28,074 nt of DNA, from contig NZ_JOHO01000071.1 in assembly GCF_000719705.1 (NCBI RefSeq), positions 1 through 28,074 on the forward strand. The letters run 5' to 3'. The translations under genes were made by a program, and so were the position numbers. Under the pieces are notes generated by a model. The model ran no database searches. It was not told the origin of the DNA and saw nothing but the letters and a program-made list of their open reading frames with translations. Numbering within the stretch: the stretch's first letter is position 1; every line of letters starts with the position of its first letter. This DNA is from Streptomyces sp. NRRL S-350 (GTDB lineage Bacteria; Actinomycetota; Actinomycetes; Streptomycetales; Streptomycetaceae). Of the stretch, positions 14,600 to 22,868 are shown piece after piece.

Positions 14600-16141
14600 T
14601 CACTCGTTGACGAGGCTCGTGCTGTCTGAGAACTGGGACAGCCGGAACACCACGAACTCCGCCGGCTTCACCGGAGAGACCCCGATCTCGCAGATCACCT
14701 GGCCGAGGTCGATGGACTCCGGCGGGTTGTTGTCGCGGTCGCACTTGACGTAGAAGGCCTCGGCCGCGGTCTGGCCGAACAGCGCCCCGCGCCGCCACTC
14801 CTCGGTGAGGAACGCGGTGATGTTCCGGCGGATGCTGGACCACAGCCGGTCGTCGTTGGGTTCGAAGACCACCCACTGGGTCCCCAGGAGGATGGACTCC
14901 TCCAGGTAGTTGAAGAGCCGGCGCACGTTCAGGTAGCGCCAGGCCGGGTCGGACGAGAGGGTGCGCGCACCCCAGATCCGGATGCCGCGCCCGGGGAACG
15001 CCCGTACGCAGTTGACGCCGATCGGGTTCAGCAGGTCCTGTTCGCCCTTGCTGAGGCGGATCTCCAGGTCCACCGCGCCGCGGATGACCTCGTTGGCCGG
15101 CGCCTTGTGCACGCCGCGCTCGGCGTCGCTGCGCGCCCACACCCCGGCGACGTGACCGCTCGGCGGAACGAGCACGTTGCGGCCGCTCGCCGGGTCGAAC
15201 ACCTTGATCCACGGGTAGTAGAGGGCGGCGTAGCGGGAGTCGAAGCCCGCCTCCTCGTTGCGCCAGGTCCGCATCCGCTGGGCGTTCAGGCCGGGCGGCG
15301 GGTCCAGGACGGCGATCCGGTCGCCCATCTGCTCGCAGTGCGACATGACCGCCAGCTGGACGGTCCGCAGACCCTCGTCGTCGAGGTCGCCGCGCTGGTA
15401 GGCGCTCATCAGGTCGGGCACCGCGACCATGGTGATCTCGTCGATCGCCTCCAGGCCGGCGAAGCCGGTCCGCGCGGCGGCGTCGCCGACGTACTCGGCG
15501 GGGTCGAGCCGGGTGGCGGTGGCCGGGGCCGACGCGGGTGCGGGGGCGGCGGCGAGGGCGTGGGTCGCGCGCTCGGGGCGGCTCGGTGCGGTGCCGGTCT
15601 GTTCGGTGACCGCGACCAGCTTCGACTCGCGCAGCTGGGTGACGACGTAGCCCTTGGTGTTCCTGCGGGTCGAGACGTCGTAGGTCTCCGCGACCTCGCT
15701 GCCGCGGCGGACCAGGAGTCGGAACCGGTCCTCGGGGACGTTCTCGCCCTCGACGTCGGCGATCTCGACGGACACGTCGCCCGCGCCGGGCAGGGCCGAG
15801 AACAGGAAGCCGGAGACCGCGACGGGCGGGGGCGTGCTGACGGCGGGGGCGGGCGTGCCGCCGGCCGCCTGCCGGGCCGGGTCGCCGATCCGCACGACGT
15901 AGGCGGAGCCGCCGCCGTTGGCGAAGAACCCGTACACGGCGTGCGCCAGGTAGGTGCCCTCGGTGAATCCGCCGAACCGCTGGACGAACTGGTCCCAGTT
16001 GGTCACCAGCGTGGGCTCGTGGAAGGGTCCGGTCTCGGCGAAGCCGACGAAAGCGGCGACGGCCGTGCCGACGCCCTCGATCGGGCGGGCACCGGACTGG
16101 ACCTCCTCCACGTATACGCCCGGGGTGAGGTACGACGGCAT
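14600..16141 (-). CDS. cis2: Contractile tail sheath protein
   Basis: 513 aa from the ATG at 16141, chosen because GAAGGAG ends five bases upstream and the product begins MPSYLTPGVYVEEVQSG, the classic sheath N-terminus. Other sheath signatures are TAVAAFVGFAETGP, GGGSAYVVRIGD, PPSGHVAGVWARSD (about 370-385), FPGRGIRIWGARTLSSDP and YLNVRRLFNYLEESI. The variable outer domain holds an Ala/Pro-rich stretch near residue 200. Only one sheath gene is visible, unlike Afp/PVC systems with several. It has its own upstream intergenic region containing the element at 16191-16256. Confidence 0.96.
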   Translation of the reverse strand: MPSYLTPGVYVEEVQSGARPIEGVGTAVAAFVGFAETGPFHEPTLVTNWDQFVQRFGGFTEGTYLAHAVYGFFANGGGSAYVVRIGDPARQAAGGTPAPAVSTPPPVAVSGFLFSALPGAGDVSVEIADVEGENVPEDRFRLLVRRGSEVAETYDVSTRRNTKGYVVTQLRESKLVAVTEQTGTAPSRPERATHALAAAPAPASAPATATRLDPAEYVGDAAARTGFAGLEAIDEITMVAVPDLMSAYQRGDLDDEGLRTVQLAVMSHCEQMGDRIAVLDPPPGLNAQRMRTWRNEEAGFDSRYAALYYPWIKVFDPASGRNVLVPPSGHVAGVWARSDAERGVHKAPANEVIRGAVDLEIRLSKGEQDLLNPIGVNCVRAFPGRGIRIWGARTLSSDPAWRYLNVRRLFNYLEESILLGTQWVVFEPNDDRLWSSIRRNITAFLTEEWRRGALFGQTAAEAFYVKCDRDNNPPESIDLGQVICEIGVSPVKPAEFVVFRLSQFSDSTSLVNE

Positions 16142-16190
16142 TCGCGCTCCTTCGGGTGGCCGGTCAGTCGTCATCGAGTCTGCTGCCCGG

Positions 16191-16256
16191 GCGCCGTCCG
16201 GGGACATGTCCCGAGGTCCCGGACCGGGGGCAAGAACGACTGCCCCGGCGGGCAGC
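16191..16256 (-). promoter_or_regulatory. Conserved intergenic element upstream of the sheath gene (copy 1)
   Basis: Part of the 234-base gap between the ATPase and the sheath gene. It shares a common pattern with 22701-22766: GGGACA, then CCC, a CCGGGGG block at the same distance, AACGAC and a final CCCC-NNN-GGGCAG. It includes a perfect 12-base palindrome GGGACATGTCCC at 16201-16212. The near edge is about 50 bases upstream of the sheath start. Promoter/operator is the likely role; read-through control is an alternative. Confidence 0.5.
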
Positions 16257-16357
16257 GCCGCAGGTACCCGATGGCGTCGCCCCCGCCGGCCCACCGCCGG
16301 AGCCGGGCCGGGCGAGCCGCGGACGGGCCGGGCCGACCGTGCCCGCCGCCGACGGGC

Positions 16358-16385
16358 CGGGTCAGCCGCGCCGGGTCAGCCGCGC
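16358..16385. repeat. 14-bp tandem duplication across the ATPase stop codon
   Basis: CCGGGTCAGCCGCG occurs at 16358-16371 and 16372-16385. The second copy contains the ATPase stop codon (TGA, 16376-16378 on the minus strand). Confidence 0.8.
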
Positions 16386-18688
16386 CCGCCGCCCCCGAGG
16401 ACGCTCAGCCACGGCCCGAACTCGCTCTCCAGCACCAGCCGACCGAGCTTGCGGTACTCCCCGACGACCGCGGCGACCAGCTGCGCCATGCCCAGCGGCC
16501 CGCCCGCCCCCGCGGCCAGGTAGGCCGCCGAGACCGCGCAGGCCCGGATGGAGCCGCCGGTCAGCTCGAAGCGCCGGGCGCAGAAGTCCAGGTCGAGGTC
16601 GTCCCCGCGGGGCAGCCGCGACCCCAGGCAGCGGTCCCACAGCACGCGCCGCTGTGCCTCGTCGGGCAGCGGGAACTCCGCGATGACGTCGAGCCGCCGG
16701 GTGAACGCCTCGTCGAGGTTGGCGCGCAGGTTGGACGTGAGCACTGCGATCCCCTCGAACGACTCCATGCGCTGGAGCAGGTAGGCCGTCTCGACGTTGG
16801 CGTGGCGGTCGTGGGCGTCCTTGACCTGCGAACGCTTCCCGAACAGCGCGTCCGCCTCGTCGAACAGCAGGACGCCGTTCACCTGCGCGGCCTCGGTGAA
16901 GATGCGTTCCAGGTTCTTCTCGGTCTCGCCGATGTACTTGTCCACCACGGTGGACAGGTCCACGACGTACAGCTCCATGCCGAGTTCTGCGGCGACCACC
17001 TCGGCCGACATCGTCTTGCCGGTGCCGGACTCCCCGGCGAACAGGGCGATCACCCCGTTCCCCCGGCCGCCGCCCGGCCGCATCCGCCAGCGCCCGAGCA
17101 CCTGTTCACGATGCCGGGCCCGCATCACCAGCTCGCGCAGCCGGCCCTCGGTGGGCTCGGGCAGCACGAGGTCGGCCCAGCCGACGGCGGGCTCGATCCG
17201 GCGGGCGAGGCGGGCCAGGCCCGCGGCGTTCTGCGCCCGTACGGCGGCCCGCAGGTCCTCGGCGTTCACCGGGCGCCGCTCGGCGGCCGCCGTCCGGGCC
17301 GCCACCCCGGCGGCGCGCTCCAGCTTCTCGTGGTCCACCCGGTAGGCGGCCACCGCCTCGGTCAGCTCTCCACTCAGCTCCTGGCTCGGCTCGCCACCCG
17401 GTTCCCCGCCCGGCGCCTCGGTCGGCGTCCCGGTCAGCGGCGCCCGTCCGGCTCGCGCGGCCGGGCCACCCGGGTGGGTCCGGGCGGCGGCCAGCGCGCG
17501 GGCCCACCGTTCGGCCCGGGCGCGCGCATCCGGCGGCGGGACGGTGACCAACATCGGGCTCTCCCGCGCCCAGTCCGGATCCCACACCTGCGGGCCGTGG
17601 ACGAGCAACGGGACGCCGGCGAGTTCCGCGCACAGCTCGCGCAGCAGGGCCGCCCGCTCGGGCCGTTCCGGTTCGAGCCGGTCCAGCGGGCCGAGCACCA
17701 CGCCGCAACCGGCCAGCCGCGCCTCGCGGGCGAGCACCCGCAGGACGTTCCCGGGCGGGCGGGCGGCCAGCGCGGCGGCGTCGACGACCAGGGGCGCTCC
17801 GCCGTCGGCCGCGAGGGCGGCCACCGCCAGCGGGCCGGCGTGCCCGTCCCGGTCCAGCAGGTGCACCAGTCCGCCGTCCGCCGCCGCCGCGCGCAGCCGC
17901 TCGACGGGCTCCGCGGCCGCTCCGGGGCCGCCCGCGGGCGCGGCGAAGGGGCCGGCGACGGGCGCGGCTCGGCGGGCGAGCCCGACGAGCGCGGCGTCCG
18001 GCTCGTCGTCGCCGAGCAGATGGGCCGTCACCCGGTCCGGCACGCGCAGCGCACGGGAGAGCAGGGGCCGTTCCGGCTCGGAGACCTCCAGGAGCCCCCC
18101 GGCGATCAGGGGGGCCCGCGCGGAGAACCGGAAGCGGCCCGCGCCGAAGCCCGGCAGTCCGCACAGCCGCAGGGCCAGCCCGATGGTCGGGCGGCGCCGG
18201 GTCAGGTCGTCGTTGAGGTAGCCGTAGAGCTGTTCGAAGCGGGTGTCCAGGTCGGGGGCGAGGGCCACCAGCAGGAGTTCGACATCCACCGGGAGCAGCC
18301 CGAAGGCCTCGCTGAGCCGGGCGAGCCGTGAGCCGGGCGGCGGCGCGGGCGCGTCATCGGGGGCCGTACCGTCGTGGTACGTCGTGGCGGAGGCCGCCAG
18401 GATCCGCTCCGCCGCCTCCGGGCTGAGGTACTGGCCCCGGTACGGGTCGTCCGGGTCGGGGTCGTCGGCCCGGCGCTCGCGCACCGCGGTCCGGACCCGC
18501 TGTTCGACCCGGTGCAGCCGTTCCCAGAGGTGGTCGAGGCCGGCCGGGGTCTCGCCGGGGGCCGTCGTCGCCGGGGCGTCCGACGCGGCCGAGGCCGGGC
18601 CGGCGGAGGCACCGGAGGCAGCCGAAGTAGCCGACGTATCCGATGCATCCGCTGCGGCTGACCCGGCCGTCCGGAGGTCGAGGCTCAT
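16376..18688 (-). CDS. cis15: AAA+ ATPase of the contractile injection system
   Basis: 770 aa from the ATG at 18688, which overlaps the DUF4255 stop by four bases. The N-terminus is Ala/Ser/Thr-rich (about 8-45), followed by a winged-helix-like segment (YRGQYLSPEAAERILAAS) and a degenerate ATPase-like middle region. The C-terminal AAA module is complete: Walker A GESGTGKT (Lys about 558), Walker B LLFDEAD (Asp about 610, Glu 611), sensor region VLTSNLRANLDEAFTRR with a probable arginine finger, and a C-terminal lid. eCIS clusters nearly always carry such an ATPase. It is proposed to help assembly or loading, though the mechanism is unsettled. A longer open frame to 19159 overlaps the DUF4255 gene and is rejected. 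Confidence 0.93.
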   Translation of the reverse strand: MSLDLRTAGSAAADASDTSATSAASGASAGPASAASDAPATTAPGETPAGLDHLWERLHRVEQRVRTAVRERRADDPDPDDPYRGQYLSPEAAERILAASATTYHDGTAPDDAPAPPPGSRLARLSEAFGLLPVDVELLLVALAPDLDTRFEQLYGYLNDDLTRRRPTIGLALRLCGLPGFGAGRFRFSARAPLIAGGLLEVSEPERPLLSRALRVPDRVTAHLLGDDEPDAALVGLARRAAPVAGPFAAPAGGPGAAAEPVERLRAAAADGGLVHLLDRDGHAGPLAVAALAADGGAPLVVDAAALAARPPGNVLRVLAREARLAGCGVVLGPLDRLEPERPERAALLRELCAELAGVPLLVHGPQVWDPDWARESPMLVTVPPPDARARAERWARALAAARTHPGGPAARAGRAPLTGTPTEAPGGEPGGEPSQELSGELTEAVAAYRVDHEKLERAAGVAARTAAAERRPVNAEDLRAAVRAQNAAGLARLARRIEPAVGWADLVLPEPTEGRLRELVMRARHREQVLGRWRMRPGGGRGNGVIALFAGESGTGKTMSAEVVAAELGMELYVVDLSTVVDKYIGETEKNLERIFTEAAQVNGVLLFDEADALFGKRSQVKDAHDRHANVETAYLLQRMESFEGIAVLTSNLRANLDEAFTRRLDVIAEFPLPDEAQRRVLWDRCLGSRLPRGDDLDLDFCARRFELTGGSIRACAVSAAYLAAGAGGPLGMAQLVAAVVGEYRKLGRLVLESEFGPWLSVLGGGGRG

Positions 18689-19395
18689 CGCGTCCCGCCC
18701 CGGGTCCGGCGGCCGGGCGGCAGTGCGCGGTCCCGGGGCGCGGCGAAGCCGTCCGCGCCGGGGTCCGCGCCGCCGTGGTAGCGCAGTCGGCGGCCCGGGC
18801 CGCCGGCGGGTGCCGCGCTGTCCCTGGTGGTGTCCTGGGCGTGCACCACCAGGCCTTCGGTGACGGGCGGACCGACGGGGGTGCGCCCGCCGGGCAGCGG
18901 GGCGAGCGCCCTGAGGTCGATCGAGGGGCGCAGCTCCCCGCCGAGGGCGGACCACACGTCGGGCACCGACGGCAGGCCCGTGTCGCGCCCCGCGATGTCG
19001 AGCGTGACGGTCAGGCCGAGCTCGGCGAGCGTCCCGGTGAGCACCCGGGCGGGCAGCGCGTCCACGGCGGTCAGGCACTGCAACACCTCGGCCAGCAGCC
19101 GGTGTTCGTCCTGCGGCCGGCTGGTCCAGACGGTGACCAGGTAGGCCAGCTCGAACCACCGGGGCGCGGCCCGGTGGGCGACCACCATGCCGTCCGCGTC
19201 GTGTTCCGCGACGGCGCCGGTCTGCCGGCGGTCCGTCTCCTCGCGGATCCCGTACAGGAAGACGCTGACCGTCGGCGCGGTGCGCCGGGCGGTGAAGTCC
19301 CGGGTGGGCGCGTCGAAGACCACTTCTACCCCGCGCTCCGGCAGGCCGGCCTCGGCGAGCAGCAGCCGCAGTGCCTCGTCGACTTCGTGGATCAT
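18685..19395 (-). CDS. cis16: DUF4255 tube terminator / cap protein
   Basis: 236 aa. The N-terminus (MIHEVDEALRLLLAEAG), the segment PTVSVFLYGIREE, and FELAYLVTVWTSRPQDEHRL are standard for DUF4255/Pvc16-type proteins, which cap the distal end of the tube and fix its length. The last about 50 residues are Gly/Arg/Pro-rich and probably disordered. Its ATG overlaps the stop of the large secreted propeller gene upstream (ATGA), and it overlaps the ATPase downstream in the same way. It may therefore depend on translation of the propeller gene. Confidence 0.92.
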   Translation of the reverse strand: MIHEVDEALRLLLAEAGLPERGVEVVFDAPTRDFTARRTAPTVSVFLYGIREETDRRQTGAVAEHDADGMVVAHRAAPRWFELAYLVTVWTSRPQDEHRLLAEVLQCLTAVDALPARVLTGTLAELGLTVTLDIAGRDTGLPSVPDVWSALGGELRPSIDLRALAPLPGGRTPVGPPVTEGLVVHAQDTTRDSAAPAGGPGRRLRYHGGADPGADGFAAPRDRALPPGRRTRGGTR

Positions 19396-22300
19396 CGCCG
19401 CTCCACCTCTCCCGGCGGGCCGATGCTGCCCTCGACCACGAGGAAGGGGGTGGTCACCGGCGAGAATCCGGGGCCGTCGGCGGTGATGGTCCGCGGGCCC
19501 GTCTCGTCCTTGGGGAGGATGAGCAGCTGGCCCGCGAAGGTTCCGTCGGCCCTCGGGTAGGTGGGGGCCGCGGCGGCGGTGATGCCGGGCTGCCAGGTGA
19601 ACCGCACCGGCGCGCCGGGCGGGAAGTCGACGCCCCGGACGGAGGTGACGAAGCCGGGCTTGCCGATCGGCGGCACCGCGACGATGCGGGGCTGCAGGAT
19701 GCGCAGCGGCGTACTCGCCCGGTGCGGCCCCGGGACGGCGTCGGTGCCGGTGGTGGTGAGTTCCGCGTTGACGGTGGTCTGCAGCGCGGCCACGGGTGAC
19801 AGCACCACGCGGACCACCTGGCTGCGGCCCGGGGACAGGTCGGCCAGTTCGCAGGCCCCGTCGCGGCAGCCCGGGGGCAGTGCCTCGGCGGGCACACCGG
19901 CGGGCAGCCCGAGCGACAGGCGCAGCCCGGTCGCGAGGGCTTGGCCGGTGTTGCGGACCGTGTAGCTGACGGTCACGTGGCCGCCGACGTAGCCGGGGTT
20001 CGGCTGGGCGTCGACGGACACTACCGGGCCGGCCTGCGGCGGCGGTGCCGGTGCCGGTTCGGGGGCCGGCGGGGGCGGCGGCGCGGGGGTCGGTGTGGCG
20101 GGCGGTGCCGGGGTGGGTGTCGGCGAGGCGGACGGCGACGGCGAGGCCGACGGTGAGGCGGTCGGGGACGGCGAGGGGGAGGGCGGGTCCAGCACCGGGA
20201 GGAACGTCTGGGCGAAGTCGTCCTCGGGGTTCGGGTCGACCACCGCCCCGGTGACGCTCCAGCCGAACGGCTGCGTGCCGGGCCGGGTGCCGATCAGGCG
20301 GGCGGTCACCCGGACCACCGCGCCCGGCGCCAGGGTGCCGAGGTCGCAGCGCAGCGCGCCGGCGTCGCACTTGCCGACCGGGGTGGTGAGGCCGCCGAGC
20401 CGGGCACCGGTCGGCACCGAGACGGTGAGGGCGGTCCCGGGCGAGGACGCGGGGCCCTTGTTGGTGACGGTGATCGTCACGTCGGTGCCGCCGTCGACGG
20501 GGACGGCCGGGGTCCGGGCGGGGACGGTCAGAGCCAGGTCCACGGACTGCTGGACGGCCGGTTCCTTCTGTCGGCCCGGCAGTCGCCGGTCGAGCGGCGT
20601 GAGCGTGCCGGCCGCGAAGTCGTAGACGGCCAGCCCCTCCGGCGAGTTCGGCGGCAGGGCCCGGCGGGAGGTGAGGACCAGCTGGGCGCCGTTCGCCGTC
20701 CAGGCGACGTCACGCGGCTGGAAGGGCCCGGACTCGGAGGTGTCGGGCAGCGGTCGGGTGCATGCGCCCTTGTCCCGGCCGAGCCGGGTGGGCAGGACCA
20801 CCGTGCAGTCGCTGCCGGTCGGCGAGGTGACCACCACGCCGTCCTGGCGGTTGTTCCCGCCGTCGCCGGCCCGGCGGTTGAAGGCGATGCGCCGGCCGTC
20901 GGGCGAGAACACGGGGCTGTCGTCGATGACGTTGCAGGTGCCCGGGCAGACCGCCCGGCTGAGGTCGGTCTGCTGGGTGAGGTCGCCTGCGGCCACCGTC
21001 CAGACGTGCAGGTTGCCGGCGTTGCCGTTGACGACGGCGGTCCTGGAGAAGGCGATCGACTTGCCGTCGGGGGACCAGAAGGGCTCGCCGTCGGAGGCGC
21101 CCGCCTGGCCGGCCGGCGGCTCGACGGTGCCGACGATCGCCCCCGTGGACACCTGGGCGATCAGGACCCGTCCCGGACGCGCGGGCTGTTGGCCGCCGCC
21201 CGGGGCGCTGCGGCTGAACACGATCAGCTTGCCGTCGGGCGAGAAGGAGGGGTCGGTGTCCCGGTCGGTCGGGCCGCGCCCGGCCAGGTTCATCGGGTGC
21301 GGGTTCGAGCCGTCGGCGTCGGCCAGCCAGATCCGTTCGATCCGCCCGGCCGGGGAGTCCTCGTAGCGGGTCGCCACGATCTTGCGGCCGTCCGGTGTGT
21401 AGCCCTGCCGCTCGTACCAGGGGTCGTAGCCGGGGCGGGGGTGGAATAGCGGGTCGGCGGCCGGGTTCGGATCGGTGTTGGTGTCGGCGGCCGGGTCCTC
21501 CCTGAGCACGCTGATGCCCAGGTCGCGCGGGTCGGCCCCGTCAGGGCGGACGTCCTGGACGTCGGCGACGTTGGCGGCGGAAGCGCTGGTCTGCTCCACC
21601 ACCGGGCCGCCCTCGGCCTGGGTGCCGAGCCAGGTCGGCGCCGCGATCAACCGGTCCGTGCCGTAGAGCAGTTGGGGGTCGTCGCAGGAGCAGGTCGGCG
21701 CGCGGTACAGCTTGACGACCGGCGGTCGGCCCGGGTCGGGCTGCGGCGGGTTGGGGGCGAGCGGGTCGGCGCTCAGGAAGAGGACCCCGCTGCCGTCGGC
21801 CATCCAGGAGGCGGAGCCGGTCCGCCAGGTGGAGCCGGTGCGGAGGAAGAACGCCTTGTCGCCGCCGGTGGGTGAGGTGAGCATCAGGGTCCGGCCCTGG
21901 TCGCCCCGGTCCCAGGTGTAGACGATCTGGTTGCGGTGGGCGTCGTCGTTCACCGGGTTCCAGGCCGGGTCGACGGCGTTGCCGTCGGTCACGTTGGTGA
22001 CCTTGGTCGGCGCGCCGCCGGTGAACGGGCGCAGGTAGACCTGGGTGTGCGCCGGGTCGCCGGTGCAGGCGTAGGCGACCCACCGGCCGTCGGGCGAGAC
22101 CGTCGGATGCGTCTCGTCGGCCGCGCCGTCGGTCAGCCGGCGCAGGCCGCTGCCGTCCCGGTTGACCACCCACAGGACCTTCTGGGGCGCGCCGCCGCTC
22201 GCGCCGGGCTCCAGCGCGACGAAGACGACGCCCTTGCCGTCCGGGGCCAGCGCGGGCTGGGAGGTGTCCATGCCGGTGGTGAGCTTGTGCACCGCGCCGG

Positions 22301-22649
22301 CCGTGTCCCGCAGGTACACCTGGGGCAGCGGGCCGTCCCGCAGGCTGGTGAAGACCAGTTCGCCGCCACGGGCCGACGGGTCCTGGTCGAAGTGGATCGG
22401 GCCGGGCCCGAACAGCGGGGTGCTGGCCGCCGCGCCGGTCACCCGGCCGAGGCCGCGGTGGTTCGTGCCGGCGAAGACGATCCGCCCGCCGGACGGGTCG
22501 GCAGCGGCGGCGGCGGCCGCGGGGGCGCCCGGCCCGCCGGAGGCGGCGGTGCCCAGGGTCACGACGGCCGCCGCCAGCGCGAGCAGCACGGCGACGGCGG
22601 CACGGGCCGGCCGCCGGATGAAGCGGGGGGTGGCGGTGGCGCCGATCAC
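19392..22649 (-). CDS. Secreted PD40 beta-propeller protein with Ig-like repeats
   Basis: About 1085 aa from the GTG at 22649, which has GAGG six bases upstream; a GTG at 22661 would add four residues but lacks a ribosome site. A signal peptide or membrane anchor is clear (VAVLLALAAAVVTLGTAASG). Next come TolB-like PD40/WD40 blades with repeated (P)xxSPDGxxIxF motifs (e.g. PTVSPDGRWVAY, PSFSPDGKLIVF, PFWSPDGKSIAF, PVFSPDGRRIAF). Two DUF11/CARDB-like modules (TVTNKGPASSPG and SYTVRNTGQALATG) flank a Pro/Ser-rich linker, and a TIG-like C-terminal domain closes the protein. It should act outside the membrane, yet it is coupled to the tube-cap gene by an ATGA overlap. Possible roles are an envelope docking site or sensor for the particle; binding partner unknown. 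Confidence 0.85.
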   Translation of the reverse strand: MIGATATPRFIRRPARAAVAVLLALAAAVVTLGTAASGGPGAPAAAAAAADPSGGRIVFAGTNHRGLGRVTGAAASTPLFGPGPIHFDQDPSARGGELVFTSLRDGPLPQVYLRDTAGAVHKLTTGMDTSQPALAPDGKGVVFVALEPGASGGAPQKVLWVVNRDGSGLRRLTDGAADETHPTVSPDGRWVAYACTGDPAHTQVYLRPFTGGAPTKVTNVTDGNAVDPAWNPVNDDAHRNQIVYTWDRGDQGRTLMLTSPTGGDKAFFLRTGSTWRTGSASWMADGSGVLFLSADPLAPNPPQPDPGRPPVVKLYRAPTCSCDDPQLLYGTDRLIAAPTWLGTQAEGGPVVEQTSASAANVADVQDVRPDGADPRDLGISVLREDPAADTNTDPNPAADPLFHPRPGYDPWYERQGYTPDGRKIVATRYEDSPAGRIERIWLADADGSNPHPMNLAGRGPTDRDTDPSFSPDGKLIVFSRSAPGGGQQPARPGRVLIAQVSTGAIVGTVEPPAGQAGASDGEPFWSPDGKSIAFSRTAVVNGNAGNLHVWTVAAGDLTQQTDLSRAVCPGTCNVIDDSPVFSPDGRRIAFNRRAGDGGNNRQDGVVVTSPTGSDCTVVLPTRLGRDKGACTRPLPDTSESGPFQPRDVAWTANGAQLVLTSRRALPPNSPEGLAVYDFAAGTLTPLDRRLPGRQKEPAVQQSVDLALTVPARTPAVPVDGGTDVTITVTNKGPASSPGTALTVSVPTGARLGGLTTPVGKCDAGALRCDLGTLAPGAVVRVTARLIGTRPGTQPFGWSVTGAVVDPNPEDDFAQTFLPVLDPPSPSPSPTASPSASPSPSASPTPTPAPPATPTPAPPPPPAPEPAPAPPPQAGPVVSVDAQPNPGYVGGHVTVSYTVRNTGQALATGLRLSLGLPAGVPAEALPPGCRDGACELADLSPGRSQVVRVVLSPVAALQTTVNAELTTTGTDAVPGPHRASTPLRILQPRIVAVPPIGKPGFVTSVRGVDFPPGAPVRFTWQPGITAAAAPTYPRADGTFAGQLLILPKDETGPRTITADGPGFSPVTTPFLVVEGSIGPPGEVERR

Positions 22650-22700
22650 GCTCGACCTCACAGGATGGCAGGGGCGGTCTCCCCCGCAGTCTCCCCGGCC

Positions 22701-22766
22701 CGGGCGCCCGGGGACAGAGCCCAGGTGCCCGAGCCGGGGGTAACGACCGGTGTCCCCAAAGGGCAG
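22701..22766 (-). promoter_or_regulatory. Conserved intergenic element upstream of the propeller gene (copy 2)
   Basis: Counterpart of 16191-16256. The first 40 positions align without gaps to the sheath copy, with 27 identities counted by eye (GGGACA, CCC, CCGGGGG in register). After a small gap AACGAC and CCCC-NNN-GGGCAG also match. Its edge is about 50 bases upstream of the propeller start, nearly the same distance as at the sheath gene. Confidence 0.5.
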
Positions 22767-22793
22767 TCCGCCACGGCCGCGGGCCTCGCCGTC

Positions 22794-22837
22794 GCGGACC
22801 CGCCGTCCGCTGCCCGCCCGACTGCGGACCCGCCGTC
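22794..22837. repeat. 14-bp direct repeat downstream of the LuxR gene
   Basis: GCGGACCCGCCGTC occurs at 22794-22807 and 22824-22837, in the gap between the LuxR gene and the propeller gene. No function is evident. Confidence 0.7.
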
Positions 22838-22868
22838 GGGGACCTCGGATCAGGCCAGGCCGCGTACG

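Noticed and set aside
18689..19159. Extension of the ATPase frame to 19159
   Set aside because: It overlaps the DUF4255 gene by hundreds of bases. The ATG at 18688 with ATGA overlap fits the operon's style.
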